Below, in pieces: positions 1 to 7,860 of a stretch of 64,000 nucleotides of DNA. The notes below the pieces were generated by a model. The model was not told the DNA's origin and searched no databases. It saw nothing but the letters and a program-made list of their open reading frames with translations. The stretch is from positions 44,949-108,948 of the forward strand of contig CAUGYD010000007.1 of assembly GCA_959603585.1 (NCBI GenBank), given 5' to 3'. The position numbers and the translations under genes are program-made. This DNA comes from Scatosoma sp900555925. Lineage in GTDB: Bacteria > Bacillota > Clostridia > Christensenellales > Borkfalkiaceae. The stretch's first letter is position 1, and every line of letters starts with the position of its first letter.

Positions 1-161
1 CCCGCGCCGTCTCCGACGATGACCAGCGCCGCAAAACGCATGTTCTTGCCGCCCTTGACCGTCTTGGATACGCGGTTTACCTCGATGAGCTTTTTAATCA
101 GGCCGTCGTCCTCCGCCTGTCTTCTCTGAGGTCTTCTGTTTTCTCTTTTTTCGTCTGCCAT
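1..161 (-). CDS. rpsE: 30S ribosomal protein S5, N-terminal part (cut by window edge)
   Basis: The first 53 codons of S5, a small-subunit protein involved in decoding fidelity. The peptide opens with a charged, Arg/Glu-rich tail and then reads LIKKLIEVNRVSKTVKGGK followed by MRFAALVIVGDGAG, the hallmark N-terminal S5 RNA-binding region. The gene runs off the left edge. It begins 14 nt after the rplR stop and is preceded by a GAGGAG-type ribosome binding site. Its place after rplR is the normal spc-operon order. Confidence 0.95.
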   Translation of the reverse strand, partial: MADEKRENRRPQRRQAEDDGLIKKLIEVNRVSKTVKGGKNMRFAALVIVGDGA

Positions 162-175
162 TGTCGTTTCTCCTC

Positions 176-559
176 TCAGAATTTAAGTCCGGCTTCTCTT
201 GCGCCGTCTGCGACTGCCTTTACGCGTCCCGTGTAAAGATACCCGCCTCTGTCGAATACTACCGATTCGATGCCTTTCGCCATCGCTCTTTCCGCAGCGA
301 CTCCGCCGACAACTTTGGCAGCGTCCGTCTTGCTCAGGCCCGCGACCTTCTCTTTCACCGCTTTTTCCATCGTGGAAGCAGCCGCCAAGGTCACGCCGCC
401 TTTCGCATCGCCCGCTCTGTCGTCAATCACCTGTACGTAGATATGATTGAGACTTCTGTATACGTTCATCCGGGGCGTTTCCGCCGTTCCCGTAATCGTC
501 TTTCTCACACGCGCGTGACGTTTTTGTCTGACTGTGTTTTTATCAATTTTGGAAATCAT
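176..559 (-). CDS. rplR: 50S ribosomal protein L18
   Basis: L18 of 127 aa, which binds 5S rRNA in the central protuberance. The sequence shows a basic N-terminus (residues about 5-25), then RMNVYRSLNHIYVQVIDD and the C-terminal VVFDRGGYLYTGRVKAVADGAREAGL block typical of L18 (quoted in parts: FDRGGYLYTGRV and ADGAREAGL). Length is slightly above the usual 117-120 aa. It lies between rplF (13 nt gap) and rpsE in the standard order and is presumably co-transcribed from the promoter upstream of rpsJ. Confidence 0.96.
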   Translation of the reverse strand: MISKIDKNTVRQKRHARVRKTITGTAETPRMNVYRSLNHIYVQVIDDRAGDAKGGVTLAAASTMEKAVKEKVAGLSKTDAAKVVGGVAAERAMAKGIESVVFDRGGYLYTGRVKAVADGAREAGLKF

Positions 560-572
560 ACTTTAACGCTCC

Positions 573-1121
573 TTATTTCTTGCTCTTACCGGAGGTCTTG
601 CCTTCCTTATGCTCTACGTACTCGCCCTTATAGCGGATTCCGTAGCCGTGATAAGGTTCCGGCTCTCTGACCTTCCTGATGTTCGCCGCCGTCTGACCGA
701 CCAGCTCCTTGCTGATGCCGGAGACGGAAATTTCGGTAAGGGAAGGGCACTCGAATTTGATGCCTTCCGGGGCAAGGAATTCCACCGGGTGGGAGAAGCC
801 GACGTTCAAAACGAGCTTATTGCCCTGAACCTGCGCCTTCCAACCTACGCCCTTGACTTCCAGTCCTTTCGTGAAGCCTTCCGTGACTCCCTTCACCATA
901 GCGGCGATGAGCGCCCTGTAAAGGCCGTGTTTCGCGTTCGTATCCGGATTTTCGTCGAGCGGTTTCAAGACGATTTGTCCGTTCTCCGTCGCGATGTCTA
1001 AGTTTCCGACCACTTCGCGCGCCAAGGTGCCCTTAGGGCCCTTGACCGTCACGACTTTGTCCTTATATTCCATTGTTACGCCTGCGGGTACCGCGATGGG
1101 CATTTTACCGATTCTTGACAT
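573..1121 (-). CDS. rplF: 50S ribosomal protein L6
   Basis: L6 of 182 aa, located near the factor-binding site of the large subunit. The N-terminus MSRIGKMPIAVPAGV and the C-terminal signature REPEPYHGYGIRYKGEYV (the family's EPYKGKGIRY motif) identify it. Two similar alpha/beta domains are expected at about residues 8-82 and 90-170. Start chosen at the ATG with a GGGAGG-like site 5-10 nt upstream. The gene is 18 nt downstream of rpsH and has no visible anomaly. Confidence 0.97.
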   Translation of the reverse strand: MSRIGKMPIAVPAGVTMEYKDKVVTVKGPKGTLAREVVGNLDIATENGQIVLKPLDENPDTNAKHGLYRALIAAMVKGVTEGFTKGLEVKGVGWKAQVQGNKLVLNVGFSHPVEFLAPEGIKFECPSLTEISVSGISKELVGQTAANIRKVREPEPYHGYGIRYKGEYVEHKEGKTSGKSKK

Positions 1122-1139
1122 AGTATTGCTCCCTCCCGA

Positions 1140-1529
1140 TTACCAGACATAGCAAAGGACTTCGCCGCCTACGCCCTGCGCCTTTGCCTGCTTGCCGGTG
1201 AGTATTCCCTTATTGGTGGACAGAATTACCGTGCCCAATCCGCCGAGAACCTTCGGCATGTCTTCTACGCCGGAATAGCTGCGGAGGCCGGGTTTCGACA
1301 CTCTCTGCAAGCCGTTGATGACCGACTTTTTGTCGCTGTATTTCAAGGTCACGGCGATTTTGCCGTTATAGCCGTCCTCGACGAGCTTCACGTCCTTGAC
1401 GTAGCCCTCGGACAGGAGGATATCGGCGATTGCCTTCTTCATATTGGAGGCGGGAATTTCCACCGTCTCCTTCTTCGCGGTAATCGCGTTTCTGATTCTT
1501 GTAAGCATATCTGCGATAGGATCTGTCAT
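1140..1529 (-). CDS. rpsH: 30S ribosomal protein S8
   Basis: S8 of 129 aa, a primary 16S rRNA-binding protein and, in E. coli, the translational repressor of the spc operon. The N-terminus MTDPIADMLTRIRNA and the C-terminal STNKGILTGKQAKAQGVGGE block (ending in LCYVW) are textbook S8. The gene is 15 nt after the S14 gene and carries an AGGAGG site before its ATG. Whether it regulates this operon cannot be judged from the sequence. Confidence 0.97.
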   Translation of the reverse strand: MTDPIADMLTRIRNAITAKKETVEIPASNMKKAIADILLSEGYVKDVKLVEDGYNGKIAVTLKYSDKKSVINGLQRVSKPGLRSYSGVEDMPKVLGGLGTVILSTNKGILTGKQAKAQGVGGEVLCYVW

Positions 1530-1544
1530 GTTCGTTTCCTCCTA

Positions 1545-1730
1545 TTACCAGCTCGACTTCTTAACGCCGGGAATCTCTCCCTTGTACGCGAGGTTTCTGA
1601 AACAGATACGGCACACGCCGTACTTTCTCAAAACCGCGTGAGGTCTTCCGCAAATCGAGCATCTCGTATAAGCTCTCGTGGAATACTTGGGCGTCTTCTG
1701 CTGTTTATTGATCATTGACTTCTTTGCCAT
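1545..1730 (-). CDS. rpsZ: 30S ribosomal protein S14, zinc-binding (type Z)
   Basis: Short S14 of 61 aa. Four cysteines are present as CSIC and, after RPHAVLRKYGV, CRIC: the CxxC-x12-CxxC zinc ribbon that marks the C+ form found in many Firmicutes. The C-terminus reads FRNLAYKGEIPGVKKSSW, the conserved end of this family. It sits between rplE (12 nt gap) and rpsH, the standard spc position. Presence of the zinc form in the main operon fits a Gram-positive host. No second, zinc-independent copy is visible in this window. Confidence 0.97.
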   Translation of the reverse strand: MAKKSMINKQQKTPKYSTRAYTRCSICGRPHAVLRKYGVCRICFRNLAYKGEIPGVKKSSW

Positions 1731-1742
1731 GTTCGTTTCTCC

Positions 1743-2300
1743 TTACTTCTTGAAAGGCATGCCGAGCGCGCGGAGCAGCTCCCTTGCCTCTTCGTCCGTG
1801 TTCGCGGTTGTCACGATGCATACGTCCATACCCCTGATTTTCTCCACCTGATCGTAGGTGATTTCGGGGAAGATGAGCTGTTCTTTAAGACCCACGGAAT
1901 AGTTGCCGCGGCCGTCGAACGCCTTGTCGGACACCCCTTTGAAGTCTCTCATGCGGGGAAGCGCGATGGAGATGAACTTGTCGTAGAAGTTATACATTCT
2001 CTCGCCTCTCAAAGTGACTTTGATGCCGATGGTCTGGCCCTCTCTCACCTTGAAGTTGGCGACGGATTTCTTTGCCTTCGTCAAAATGGGCTGCTGGCCC
2101 GAAATGAGTTTGATTTCGTTCTCGGTCGTCTGAATGGACTTCGCGTTGTCCTTGATGTCTCCGAGGCCCGTATTGATGACGATCTTGACGAGCTTGGGGC
2201 ATTGCATAACGGAAGTGTAGCCGAATTTCTTCATGAGAAAAGGTACTACTTCTTTTTCGTACTTTTCTTTCACTCTGTTTTTATATACTTTCTCTGCCAT
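1743..2300 (-). CDS. rplE: 50S ribosomal protein L5
   Basis: L5 of 185 aa, one of the 5S rRNA-binding proteins of the central protuberance. The protein contains the family blocks VPFLMKKFGYTSVMQCPK, VINTGLGDIKDN, LRGERMYNFYDKFISIALP and the C-terminal GMDVCIVTTANTDEEARELL followed by LGMPF. Length matches the usual 179-187 aa. The gene follows rplX by 14 nt and has a GAAAGACATG context with a purine-rich site upstream. Confidence 0.97.
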   Translation of the reverse strand: MAEKVYKNRVKEKYEKEVVPFLMKKFGYTSVMQCPKLVKIVINTGLGDIKDNAKSIQTTENEIKLISGQQPILTKAKKSVANFKVREGQTIGIKVTLRGERMYNFYDKFISIALPRMRDFKGVSDKAFDGRGNYSVGLKEQLIFPEITYDQVEKIRGMDVCIVTTANTDEEARELLRALGMPFKK

Positions 2301-2314
2301 GTCTTTCTACCTCG

Positions 2315-2743
2315 TCACTTGTTTTCCGTCGTCTCGGGAGTTTCGGCAGCCTTCTGCGCGCGCTTTCTCGTGCGCTTCTTGGGAGCCTCGCTCTCCGCCG
2401 CCGCAGCAGCCTTCGCCGCCTTCTTGGAGTACGCCTTGTCGAGCACCGCGCCGCACTTCGCGCAGACGCGCACTTTCTTGCCGTCCACGACATTGTGCTT
2501 CACTTTCGTCGCTTTGCCGCACGCGCCGCAGACGACCGCCACGTTCGACGCGTCCACGGGACCGGGCGTTTCCACGATTTTGCTCGTTTCGTTCGCCTTT
2601 CTCGCCTTCTCGTGCTTCTTCTGAATCCGCACGCCTTCCACGACTACCGTATTCGCTTTGGGGGATGTGGCAAGGACTTTTCCCTGTTTGCCTTTATCTT
2701 TACCGGCTATAACAAGTACGTTATCATTGATTTTTACGTTCAT
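2315..2743 (-). CDS. rplX: 50S ribosomal protein L24 with cysteine pairs and a long C-terminal tail
   Basis: L24, an assembly-initiating large-subunit protein. The start was placed at the ATG at 2743, giving MNVKINDNVLVIAGKDKGKQ, because a GGAGGAAG site precedes it; the open frame extends 13 codons further upstream without support. The KOW motif lies at about residues 5-35. Two CxxC pairs (CGAC and CAKC, about residues 72-95) form a possible zinc ribbon, known in some clostridial L24s. The protein is 142 aa against about 103 in B. subtilis; the extra part is an Ala/Lys/Glu-rich, probably disordered tail of about 40 residues. Confidence 0.95.
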   Translation of the reverse strand: MNVKINDNVLVIAGKDKGKQGKVLATSPKANTVVVEGVRIQKKHEKARKANETSKIVETPGPVDASNVAVVCGACGKATKVKHNVVDGKKVRVCAKCGAVLDKAYSKKAAKAAAAAESEAPKKRTRKRAQKAAETPETTENK

Positions 2744-2762
2744 TGTTTCTTCCTCCTTGCGA

Positions 2763-3131
2763 TTACAGCACTTCGGGTGCAAGAGAGATGATCTTCATGT
2801 AATCTTTATCTCTCAATTCTCTCGCGATCGGCCCAAAGATACGGGTTCCCTTGGGCTGCTTCTGGTTATCGATGATGACGGCCGCATTGTCGTCGAACTT
2901 CACGAACGTTCCGTCCGCTCTTCTGATGCCCTTGGAGCTTCTCACGATGACCGCCTTGACGACGTCGCCTTTCTTTACCGCGCCGCCCGGAGCCGCCGAT
3001 TTTACAGACGCTACGATCACGTCGCCGATGTTGCCCGTTTTACGGAAGGAGCCGCCCAATACTCTGATGCACATAAGCTCTTTTGCGCCGGAATTATCGG
3101 CCGCTTTAAGCCTTGTCTGAGGTTGTATCAT
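2763..3131 (-). CDS. rplN: 50S ribosomal protein L14
   Basis: L14 of 122 aa, which contacts 16S rRNA in an intersubunit bridge. MIQPQTRLKAADNSGAKELM at the N-terminus and RIFGPIARELRDKDYMKIIS near the C-terminus are diagnostic, and the length is exactly typical. It is 19 nt downstream of rpsQ... rplX order (rpsQ, rplN, rplX on the minus strand) is standard. A GGAGAG ribosome binding site precedes the start. Confidence 0.98.
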   Translation of the reverse strand: MIQPQTRLKAADNSGAKELMCIRVLGGSFRKTGNIGDVIVASVKSAAPGGAVKKGDVVKAVIVRSSKGIRRADGTFVKFDDNAAVIIDNQKQPKGTRIFGPIARELRDKDYMKIISLAPEVL

Positions 3132-3153
3132 AACTTATTACTCTCCTTGAAAA

Positions 3154-3408
3154 TTACTTCGCCTTCTCGACGATTTCCGCAACTCTCCAATTCTTGTCCT
3201 TGCTGAGCTTTCTCGTCTCGACGATTCTCACCTTGTCGCCCACTCCGCACGCATTCTCCTCGTCATGAGCCTTGAAGCGTCTCGTTTGGGTAACGGTCTT
3301 TTTATAGATGGGGTGCTTGCTTCTGTCGGAAATCTCCACGACTACCGTCTTATCCATTTTGTCGGATACCACAAGCCCGATTCTCTCTTTTCTCAAATTT
3401 CTTTCCAT
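3154..3408 (-). CDS. rpsQ: 30S ribosomal protein S17
   Basis: S17 of 84 aa, an OB-fold primary rRNA-binding protein. The blocks RKERIGLVVSDKMDKTVVV, HPIYKKTVTQTRRFKAHDEE and GDKVRIVETRKLSKDKNWRV cover the whole family profile. It follows rpmC by 18 nt. The start has an AGGA site within the preceding 12 nt. Nothing unusual is visible. Confidence 0.97.
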   Translation of the reverse strand: MERNLRKERIGLVVSDKMDKTVVVEISDRSKHPIYKKTVTQTRRFKAHDEENACGVGDKVRIVETRKLSKDKNWRVAEIVEKAK

Positions 3409-3426
3409 GATTCCTTGTCCTCCGCT

Positions 3427-3621
3427 TTACGCTTTCAGCTCTCTCGCGCGAATTTCCGTATTCACGCGCGCAATGTCTCTCTTGCAGGTCCTGATGGAAA
3501 CGGGATTTTCCAGCTGTCCCGAAGCCAGACGGAAACGAAGGTTGAAAAGTTCGCTTTTAAGCTCCGCGAGTTTCGCGGTAAGCTCGGCGCTCGTCATTTC
3601 TTTTACTTCTTTAGCTTTCAT
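3427..3621 (-). CDS. rpmC: 50S ribosomal protein L29
   Basis: L29 of 64 aa, at the polypeptide exit tunnel where signal recognition particle and trigger factor dock. The two-helix family pattern is visible: KEVKEMTSAELTAKLAELK, then ELFNLRFRLASGQLENP and TCKRDIARVNTEIRARE. Its ATG overlaps the rplP stop by one base (TAATG), which favours translational coupling; the SD for it is inside the last codons of rplP. Confidence 0.97.
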   Translation of the reverse strand: MKAKEVKEMTSAELTAKLAELKSELFNLRFRLASGQLENPVSIRTCKRDIARVNTEIRARELKA

Positions 3622-4070
3622 TACTGTTCACCGCCTTCAGCCGGCTCGGCCTGAACGGGAGCGGCTTCTTTCTTGACAAATTTGCACTTCACGGGCAGCT
3701 TATGTCCCGCAAGTCTCATAGCTTCTCTCGCGTCCGCCTCGCTGACGCCGGCCATTTCAAACATCACTCTGCCCGGCTTCACCACGGCCACCCAATATTC
3801 CACGTTACCTTTACCGGAACCCATACGGGCTTCCGCGGGGTGCTTCGTGATGGGCTTATGAGGGAAGATGTCGATCCATACCTGTCCGCCGCGCTTGACG
3901 AATCTCGTCATCGCGATACGGGCGGCTTCGATTTGGTTGGATTTGATCCAGCCGCACTCTTCCGCCACAAGACCGTATTCGCCGTATGCGACGGTGTTTC
4001 CTTTATGAGCCGCACCGGTCATTCTGCCCTTGTGCTGCTTTCTTCTCTTGACTCTCTTGGGAATTAACAT
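3621..4070 (-). CDS. rplP: 50S ribosomal protein L16
   Basis: L16 of 149 aa, which contacts the A-site tRNA elbow. MLIPKRVKRRKQHKGRMTG, the TRFVKRGGQVWIDIFPHKP block and KPAEARMGSGKG-like sequence (here HPAEARMGSGKGNVEYWVA) are diagnostic. The last residues (AEGGEQ) extend past the usual end; their codons contain a purine-rich SD for rpmC, and the stop overlaps the next ATG (TAATG). The same tail and junction occur at the end of rpsC just upstream. Confidence 0.97.
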   Translation of the reverse strand: MLIPKRVKRRKQHKGRMTGAAHKGNTVAYGEYGLVAEECGWIKSNQIEAARIAMTRFVKRGGQVWIDIFPHKPITKHPAEARMGSGKGNVEYWVAVVKPGRVMFEMAGVSEADAREAMRLAGHKLPVKCKFVKKEAAPVQAEPAEGGEQ

Positions 4071-4741
4071 TACTGTTCGCCTCCTTCCGCGATGGCGGGC
4101 TTCTTGACGCTCTTCAAGACCTCGCCCTTATAGATCCAGCACTTGACGCCGATCATGCCGAACGTGGTGTGCGCTTCCGCAAAACCGTAATCGATATCCG
4201 CGCGGAGCGTTTGCAGGGGAATAGAGCCCTCGTGATACTGCTCGCATCTCGCGATTTCCGCTCCGTCCAGACGGCCGCTGACCATCATTTTGATACCCTT
4301 TACTCCCGCGCGCATGGAACGGCCGATCGCCTGTTTCATGGAACGTCTGAAAGACATACGCTTTTCGAGCTGCGCCGCAACACCTTCCGCCACGAGCTGC
4401 GCGTCGCAGTCCGGCTTTCTCACTTCCGTGATGTTGATGCTGATCGCCTTTCCGCCCGTGAGCTTCGCAAGGTCCTTCTTGATGTTCTCCACTTCCGCGC
4501 CCGCTTTGCCGATGATGACGCCGGGGCGTGCCGTGAAGATCGTGACCACGATTCTCGAAGCGGCTCTCTCGATGAGAATTTTGCTGATCGCCGCCGCATA
4601 GTACTTCTTCTTGATGAAGGTGCGGATTACGTTATCTTCTTTGAGATATTTGGAGAATTCCTTCTTATCGGCGTACCACTGCGTACTCCAACCGTTGATG
4701 ATTCCGACTCTCAAACCATGAGGATTAACTTTCTGTCCCAT
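4070..4741 (-). CDS. rpsC: 30S ribosomal protein S3
   Basis: S3 of 223 aa, part of the mRNA entry channel. The start was set at the ATG at 4741 (MGQKVNPHGLRVGIINGWS), the universal S3 N-terminus; the frame stays open 44 codons upstream but that stretch lies inside rplV in another frame. A KH domain follows (about residues 40-110, with GVIIGKAGAEVENIKKDLAK) and the S3 C-terminal domain (SGRLDGAEIARCEQYHEGSI). The tail AEGGEQ encodes an AAGGAGG SD for rplP and the stop overlaps its ATG. Confidence 0.97.
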   Translation of the reverse strand: MGQKVNPHGLRVGIINGWSTQWYADKKEFSKYLKEDNVIRTFIKKKYYAAAISKILIERAASRIVVTIFTARPGVIIGKAGAEVENIKKDLAKLTGGKAISINITEVRKPDCDAQLVAEGVAAQLEKRMSFRRSMKQAIGRSMRAGVKGIKMMVSGRLDGAEIARCEQYHEGSIPLQTLRADIDYGFAEAHTTFGMIGVKCWIYKGEVLKSVKKPAIAEGGEQ

Positions 4742-5142
4742 TATAATTCTCCTTCCAACTTCTTCACGTCCAGAATGACGGTGATATGGCTCGTTCTCTT
4801 CAAAATCGCGTGGCCGCGGCCCTTGGATACCGGCTGCATTCTTTTCAGCATCTGTCCGCCGTCCGCAAAGCACTCCGCAACTACGAGGTCGGCTCTATCC
4901 ATACCCTTGTTGTGTTCCGCGTTCGCCGCCGCGCTCATCAGCACTTTCTTCACGGCCAAAGCGCTTCCGTTCGTGCTGTAATCGAGGATCGCCTTCGCTT
5001 CCTGATAACTCTTCCCGCGGATCAGGGCAAGAACCGTTCTTACCTTGTAAGGGGAAACTCTGACATATTTAGCGACTGCATAAGGGCGTTTTTCTCTGTT
5101 TTCCTCCACCCTTTTCGTCTTTTTATTCATGTTCGTTGCCAT
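4741..5142 (-). CDS. rplV: 50S ribosomal protein L22
   Basis: L22 of 133 aa, whose beta-hairpin lines the exit tunnel. The core reads AKYVRVSPYKVRTVLALIRG at about residues 25-44, and the hairpin region GGQMLKRMQPVSKGRGHAIL at about 93-112. It has a charged N-terminal extension of about 20 residues over the usual 110-115 aa length. Start at 5142 is favoured by an AAGGAG site 10 nt upstream. The stop overlaps the rpsC ATG by one base. Confidence 0.96.
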   Translation of the reverse strand: MATNMNKKTKRVEENREKRPYAVAKYVRVSPYKVRTVLALIRGKSYQEAKAILDYSTNGSALAVKKVLMSAAANAEHNKGMDRADLVVAECFADGGQMLKRMQPVSKGRGHAILKRTSHITVILDVKKLEGEL

Positions 5143-5156
5143 TTTTTCTCGTCTCC

Positions 5157-5435
5157 TTATTTACCGGGCTGGGTCGTCTTTGCGGCATGGCCGTGGAACG
5201 TCCGCGTAGGCGCAAACTCGCCGAGCTTGCAGCCGATCATGTCTTCGGTAATATATACGGGCACGTGCTTGCGTCCGTCATACACCGCGATGGTATGACC
5301 GACCATATCGGGGAATATTGTTGATGCTCTCGACCAGGTCTTGATGACCTTCTTCTCGTTCGCGGCGTTCATCGCCTGAATTTTGTTCAAGAGCTTGGCT
5401 TCGACATAAGGTCCTTTCTTTACGCTTCTTGACAT
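5157..5435 (-). CDS. rpsS: 30S ribosomal protein S19
   Basis: S19 of 92 aa, in the head of the small subunit with S13. MSRSVKKGPYVEAKLLNKI, the SRASTIFPDMVGHTIAVYDG block and the C-terminal LGEFAPTRTFHGHAA are the canonical family sequence. It lies 15 nt after rplB and 14 nt before rplV, the standard S10-operon order, with a GGAGGAA site before the ATG. Confidence 0.98.
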   Translation of the reverse strand: MSRSVKKGPYVEAKLLNKIQAMNAANEKKVIKTWSRASTIFPDMVGHTIAVYDGRKHVPVYITEDMIGCKLGEFAPTRTFHGHAAKTTQPGK

Positions 5436-5450
5436 TGTTTATTCCTCCGA

Positions 5451-6278
5451 TTAGTTGATTCTCTTGAGAATGAACTTATTCGTTGCATTCTTCTTCTTTC
5501 TCGTCTTATAGCCGAGAGCGGGCTTGCCCCAAGGCGTTTCCGGTCCCGCATGACCTACGGGCGACTTACCTTCACCGCCGCCGTGAGGGTGATCTACGGG
5601 GTTCATGACCGAACCTCTGACCTCGGGTCTCTGACCGAGGTATCTCGCTTTACCCGCCTTGCCGAGGGAAACGATTTCGTGATCCACGTTGCCGACCTGT
5701 CCGATCGTCGCGCGGCAGCGGAGGAGAACGAGTCTCATTTCGCCGCTGGGCATTCTCAGCGTGGCATACTTGCCCTCCGCAGCCATGATCTGCGCGGAAA
5801 TCCCCGCGCTTCTCGCAATCTGTCCGCCCTTGCCGGGGGTCAGCTCGATGTTGTGCACCATGGTACCTACGGGAATGTTTTCGAGGGGAAGCGCGTTGCC
5901 CACCTTGATGTCCGCATTGGGCCCGCTCATGACCTTATCGCCCACGCTCAGGCCGAGGGGAGCCAGAATATACGTCTTAACGCCGTCCGCATATACGAGA
6001 AGTGCGATGTTCGCGCTCCTGTTCGGGTCATACTGAATGCTCTTGACCGTCGCGGGAATACCGTCTTTCGTTCTCTTGAAGTCGATGATGCGGTATTTCG
6101 TGCGGTTGCCGCCGCCGATGTGGCGGCAGGTGATTTTGCCCTGATTGTTGCGGCCGCCCGAATGGCGCTGGTCGTGCAGCAACGATTTTTCGGGTTTGTC
6201 TCCCGTCAGCTCGTCATAGGACGATACCGTCACGAAACGACGGCCGGAAGAAGTCGGTTTATATGTTTTGACTGCCAT
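5451..6278 (-). CDS. rplB: 50S ribosomal protein L2
   Basis: L2 of 275 aa, required for subunit association and peptidyl transfer. MAVKTYKPTSSGRRFVTVSS starts the protein; GGGNRTKYRIIDFKR, ANIALLVYADG and RGSVMNPVDHPHGGGEGKSP include the conserved histidine loop implicated in peptidyl transferase activity. Length matches the family. It is 18 nt downstream of rplW and has an AGGAGGCAG site before the ATG. Confidence 0.98.
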   Translation of the reverse strand: MAVKTYKPTSSGRRFVTVSSYDELTGDKPEKSLLHDQRHSGGRNNQGKITCRHIGGGNRTKYRIIDFKRTKDGIPATVKSIQYDPNRSANIALLVYADGVKTYILAPLGLSVGDKVMSGPNADIKVGNALPLENIPVGTMVHNIELTPGKGGQIARSAGISAQIMAAEGKYATLRMPSGEMRLVLLRCRATIGQVGNVDHEIVSLGKAGKARYLGQRPEVRGSVMNPVDHPHGGGEGKSPVGHAGPETPWGKPALGYKTRKKKNATNKFILKRIN

Positions 6279-6296
6279 GTTTTCTGCCTCCTCTGA

Positions 6297-6587
6297 TTAC
6301 GACAACGACTCGAAGAATTCGATGGGCTTGCTGTCCTCTTTCAGAGTGACAATCGCCTTCTTGCGGTCGGGCGTGTAGCCCTCGTTTCTGCCCATTCTCT
6401 TGAGCTTACCCTTGCAGGTAAGAGTGTTTACGCCTGCGACCTTGACGCCGAACAGCTTCTCGACCGCCGCTTTGATTTCCGTCTTATTGGCGTCCTTCTT
6501 CACGATGAACGTGTATCTCTTGGACGCGATTCCGTCGTAGCCCTTTTCCGTTAAAACGGGCTGTAAAATGATGTCTTCGGCAAACAT
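6297..6587 (-). CDS. rplW: 50S ribosomal protein L23
   Basis: L23 of 96 aa, at the exit-tunnel rim. The N-terminus has IILQPVLTEKGYDGIASKRY and the middle has KTEIKAAVEKLFGVKVAGVN, the family's recognition blocks. Its ATG overlaps the rplD stop by one base (TAATG), with an AGGAGG SD within the last codons of rplD, so translation is probably coupled. Confidence 0.97.
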   Translation of the reverse strand: MFAEDIILQPVLTEKGYDGIASKRYTFIVKKDANKTEIKAAVEKLFGVKVAGVNTLTCKGKLKRMGRNEGYTPDRKKAIVTLKEDSKPIEFFESLS

Positions 6588-7210
6588 TATGCGTAAACCT
6601 CCTGGAATTTCTCGACTGCCGCCTTCGTCATGACGATTTTATTGTTCGCCACTACTTCGTAGGTGCTCAGCTGCGCGAGGGGAAGCGTGGAAAGTTTGGG
6701 AAGGTTCGCCGCCGCGCGGATTACGTTGATATCGTCGTTATCCATCACCACGAGCGCCGTCTTATCCAAATTCAACGCCTTCTTGAACGCCGCCATTTCC
6801 TTCGTCTTGGGAGCGGAAACTTTCAGCTCGTCCACGACGATGAACTCGCCGTCCGCCACCTTCTTGGAAAGCGCGGAAAGGAGCGCCTGACGCTTCGCCG
6901 CAACGTTCATCTTCTTGGAGAAGTCGCGGGACTTGGGAGCGAACACGACGCCGCCCTTTATCCACTGCGGCGCGCGGATGGAGCCCTGACGCGCACGGCC
7001 GGTGCCCTTCTGTCTCCAAGGCTTCGCGCCGCCGCCGCGGACTTCCGTCCTCGTCAGCGTGGACTTCGTGCCCTGTCTCTCGTTGGCGAGCCGCGTCACG
7101 ACTGCCTGATGAATCAAAGACTCTTTATATTCGACGCCGAACACGGACTCGTTGAGTTCCATCGTGCCGACTTCGGAGCCGCTCATATTATATACTTTAA
7201 TAGCCGTCAT
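6587..7210 (-). CDS. rplD: 50S ribosomal protein L4
   Basis: L4 of 207 aa, whose long loop reaches the exit tunnel and which represses the S10 operon in E. coli by acting on its leader. Recognition blocks are VVTRLANERQGTKSTLTR, EVRGGGAKPWRQKGTGRAR and QGSIRAPQWIKGGVVFAPK, with KKMNVAAKRQALLSALS after them. Given the structured leader before rpsJ, L4-type autoregulation is a possibility but is not demonstrated by the sequence. Confidence 0.97.
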   Translation of the reverse strand: MTAIKVYNMSGSEVGTMELNESVFGVEYKESLIHQAVVTRLANERQGTKSTLTRTEVRGGGAKPWRQKGTGRARQGSIRAPQWIKGGVVFAPKSRDFSKKMNVAAKRQALLSALSKKVADGEFIVVDELKVSAPKTKEMAAFKKALNLDKTALVVMDNDDINVIRAAANLPKLSTLPLAQLSTYEVVANNKIVMTKAAVEKFQEVYA

Positions 7211-7221
7211 GTCCTTTCTCC

Positions 7222-7860
7222 TTATTTGCTCTTCTTAACGCTGTCAGACACCGTGACGATGCTGCCCTTCGCGCCGGGAATCGCGCCCTTGATGAGAAGC
7301 ACGTTTCTGTTCAAATCCACCTTCACCACTTCAAGGTTCTGAATGGTCACGTTTTCGACGCCGTACTGTCCGGCGAGGTGCTTCTGCTTGAACACTCTCG
7401 AAGGAGAGCTGTTCGCGCCCATGGAACCCGGCTCTCTGTGCACGGGGCCCACGCCGTGGGTCTCTTTCAGGCGGTGCTGGTTCCATCTCTTGATGACGCC
7501 CGTAAATCCGTGCCCCTTCGTGACGCCCGAAACGTCCACTCTCTCGCCCGCCGCGAACACGTCCGCTTTGAGCTCCGCGCCGACCGCGAACGTCTCCGCG
7601 TTCGCCACGCGCACTTCTTTGAGCACTTTGTGCGGCTTCACGCCCGCCTTCTTGAACTGCCCGAGTTCGGGCTTCGTGAGGGCTTTCTCGTTCGTTTCGA
7701 TGAAACCGAGTTTGAGCGCGGAATATCCGTCGTTTGCCACCGTCTTGACCTGCACTACGGGGCAGGGGCCGGCTTCCACTACGGTGACGGGAATCATGGT
7801 TCCGTCCGCCGCAAAGAGCTGGGTCATTCCGACTTTGCGTCCGATGATTGCTTTATTCAT
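7222..7860 (-). CDS. rplC: 50S ribosomal protein L3
   Basis: L3 of 212 aa, one of the first proteins to assemble on 23S rRNA. MNKAIIGRKVGMTQLFAADG is the standard bacterial N-terminus, and the loop near the peptidyl transferase centre is present as GTKGHGFTGVIKRWNQ-like sequence (VTKGHGFTGVIKRWNQ) and GSMGANSSPSRVFKQKHLAG. A good AAGGAGTG site precedes the ATG. It lies 76 nt downstream of rpsJ, the widest gap in the operon. Confidence 0.97.
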   Translation of the reverse strand: MNKAIIGRKVGMTQLFAADGTMIPVTVVEAGPCPVVQVKTVANDGYSALKLGFIETNEKALTKPELGQFKKAGVKPHKVLKEVRVANAETFAVGAELKADVFAAGERVDVSGVTKGHGFTGVIKRWNQHRLKETHGVGPVHREPGSMGANSSPSRVFKQKHLAGQYGVENVTIQNLEVVKVDLNRNVLLIKGAIPGAKGSIVTVSDSVKKSK

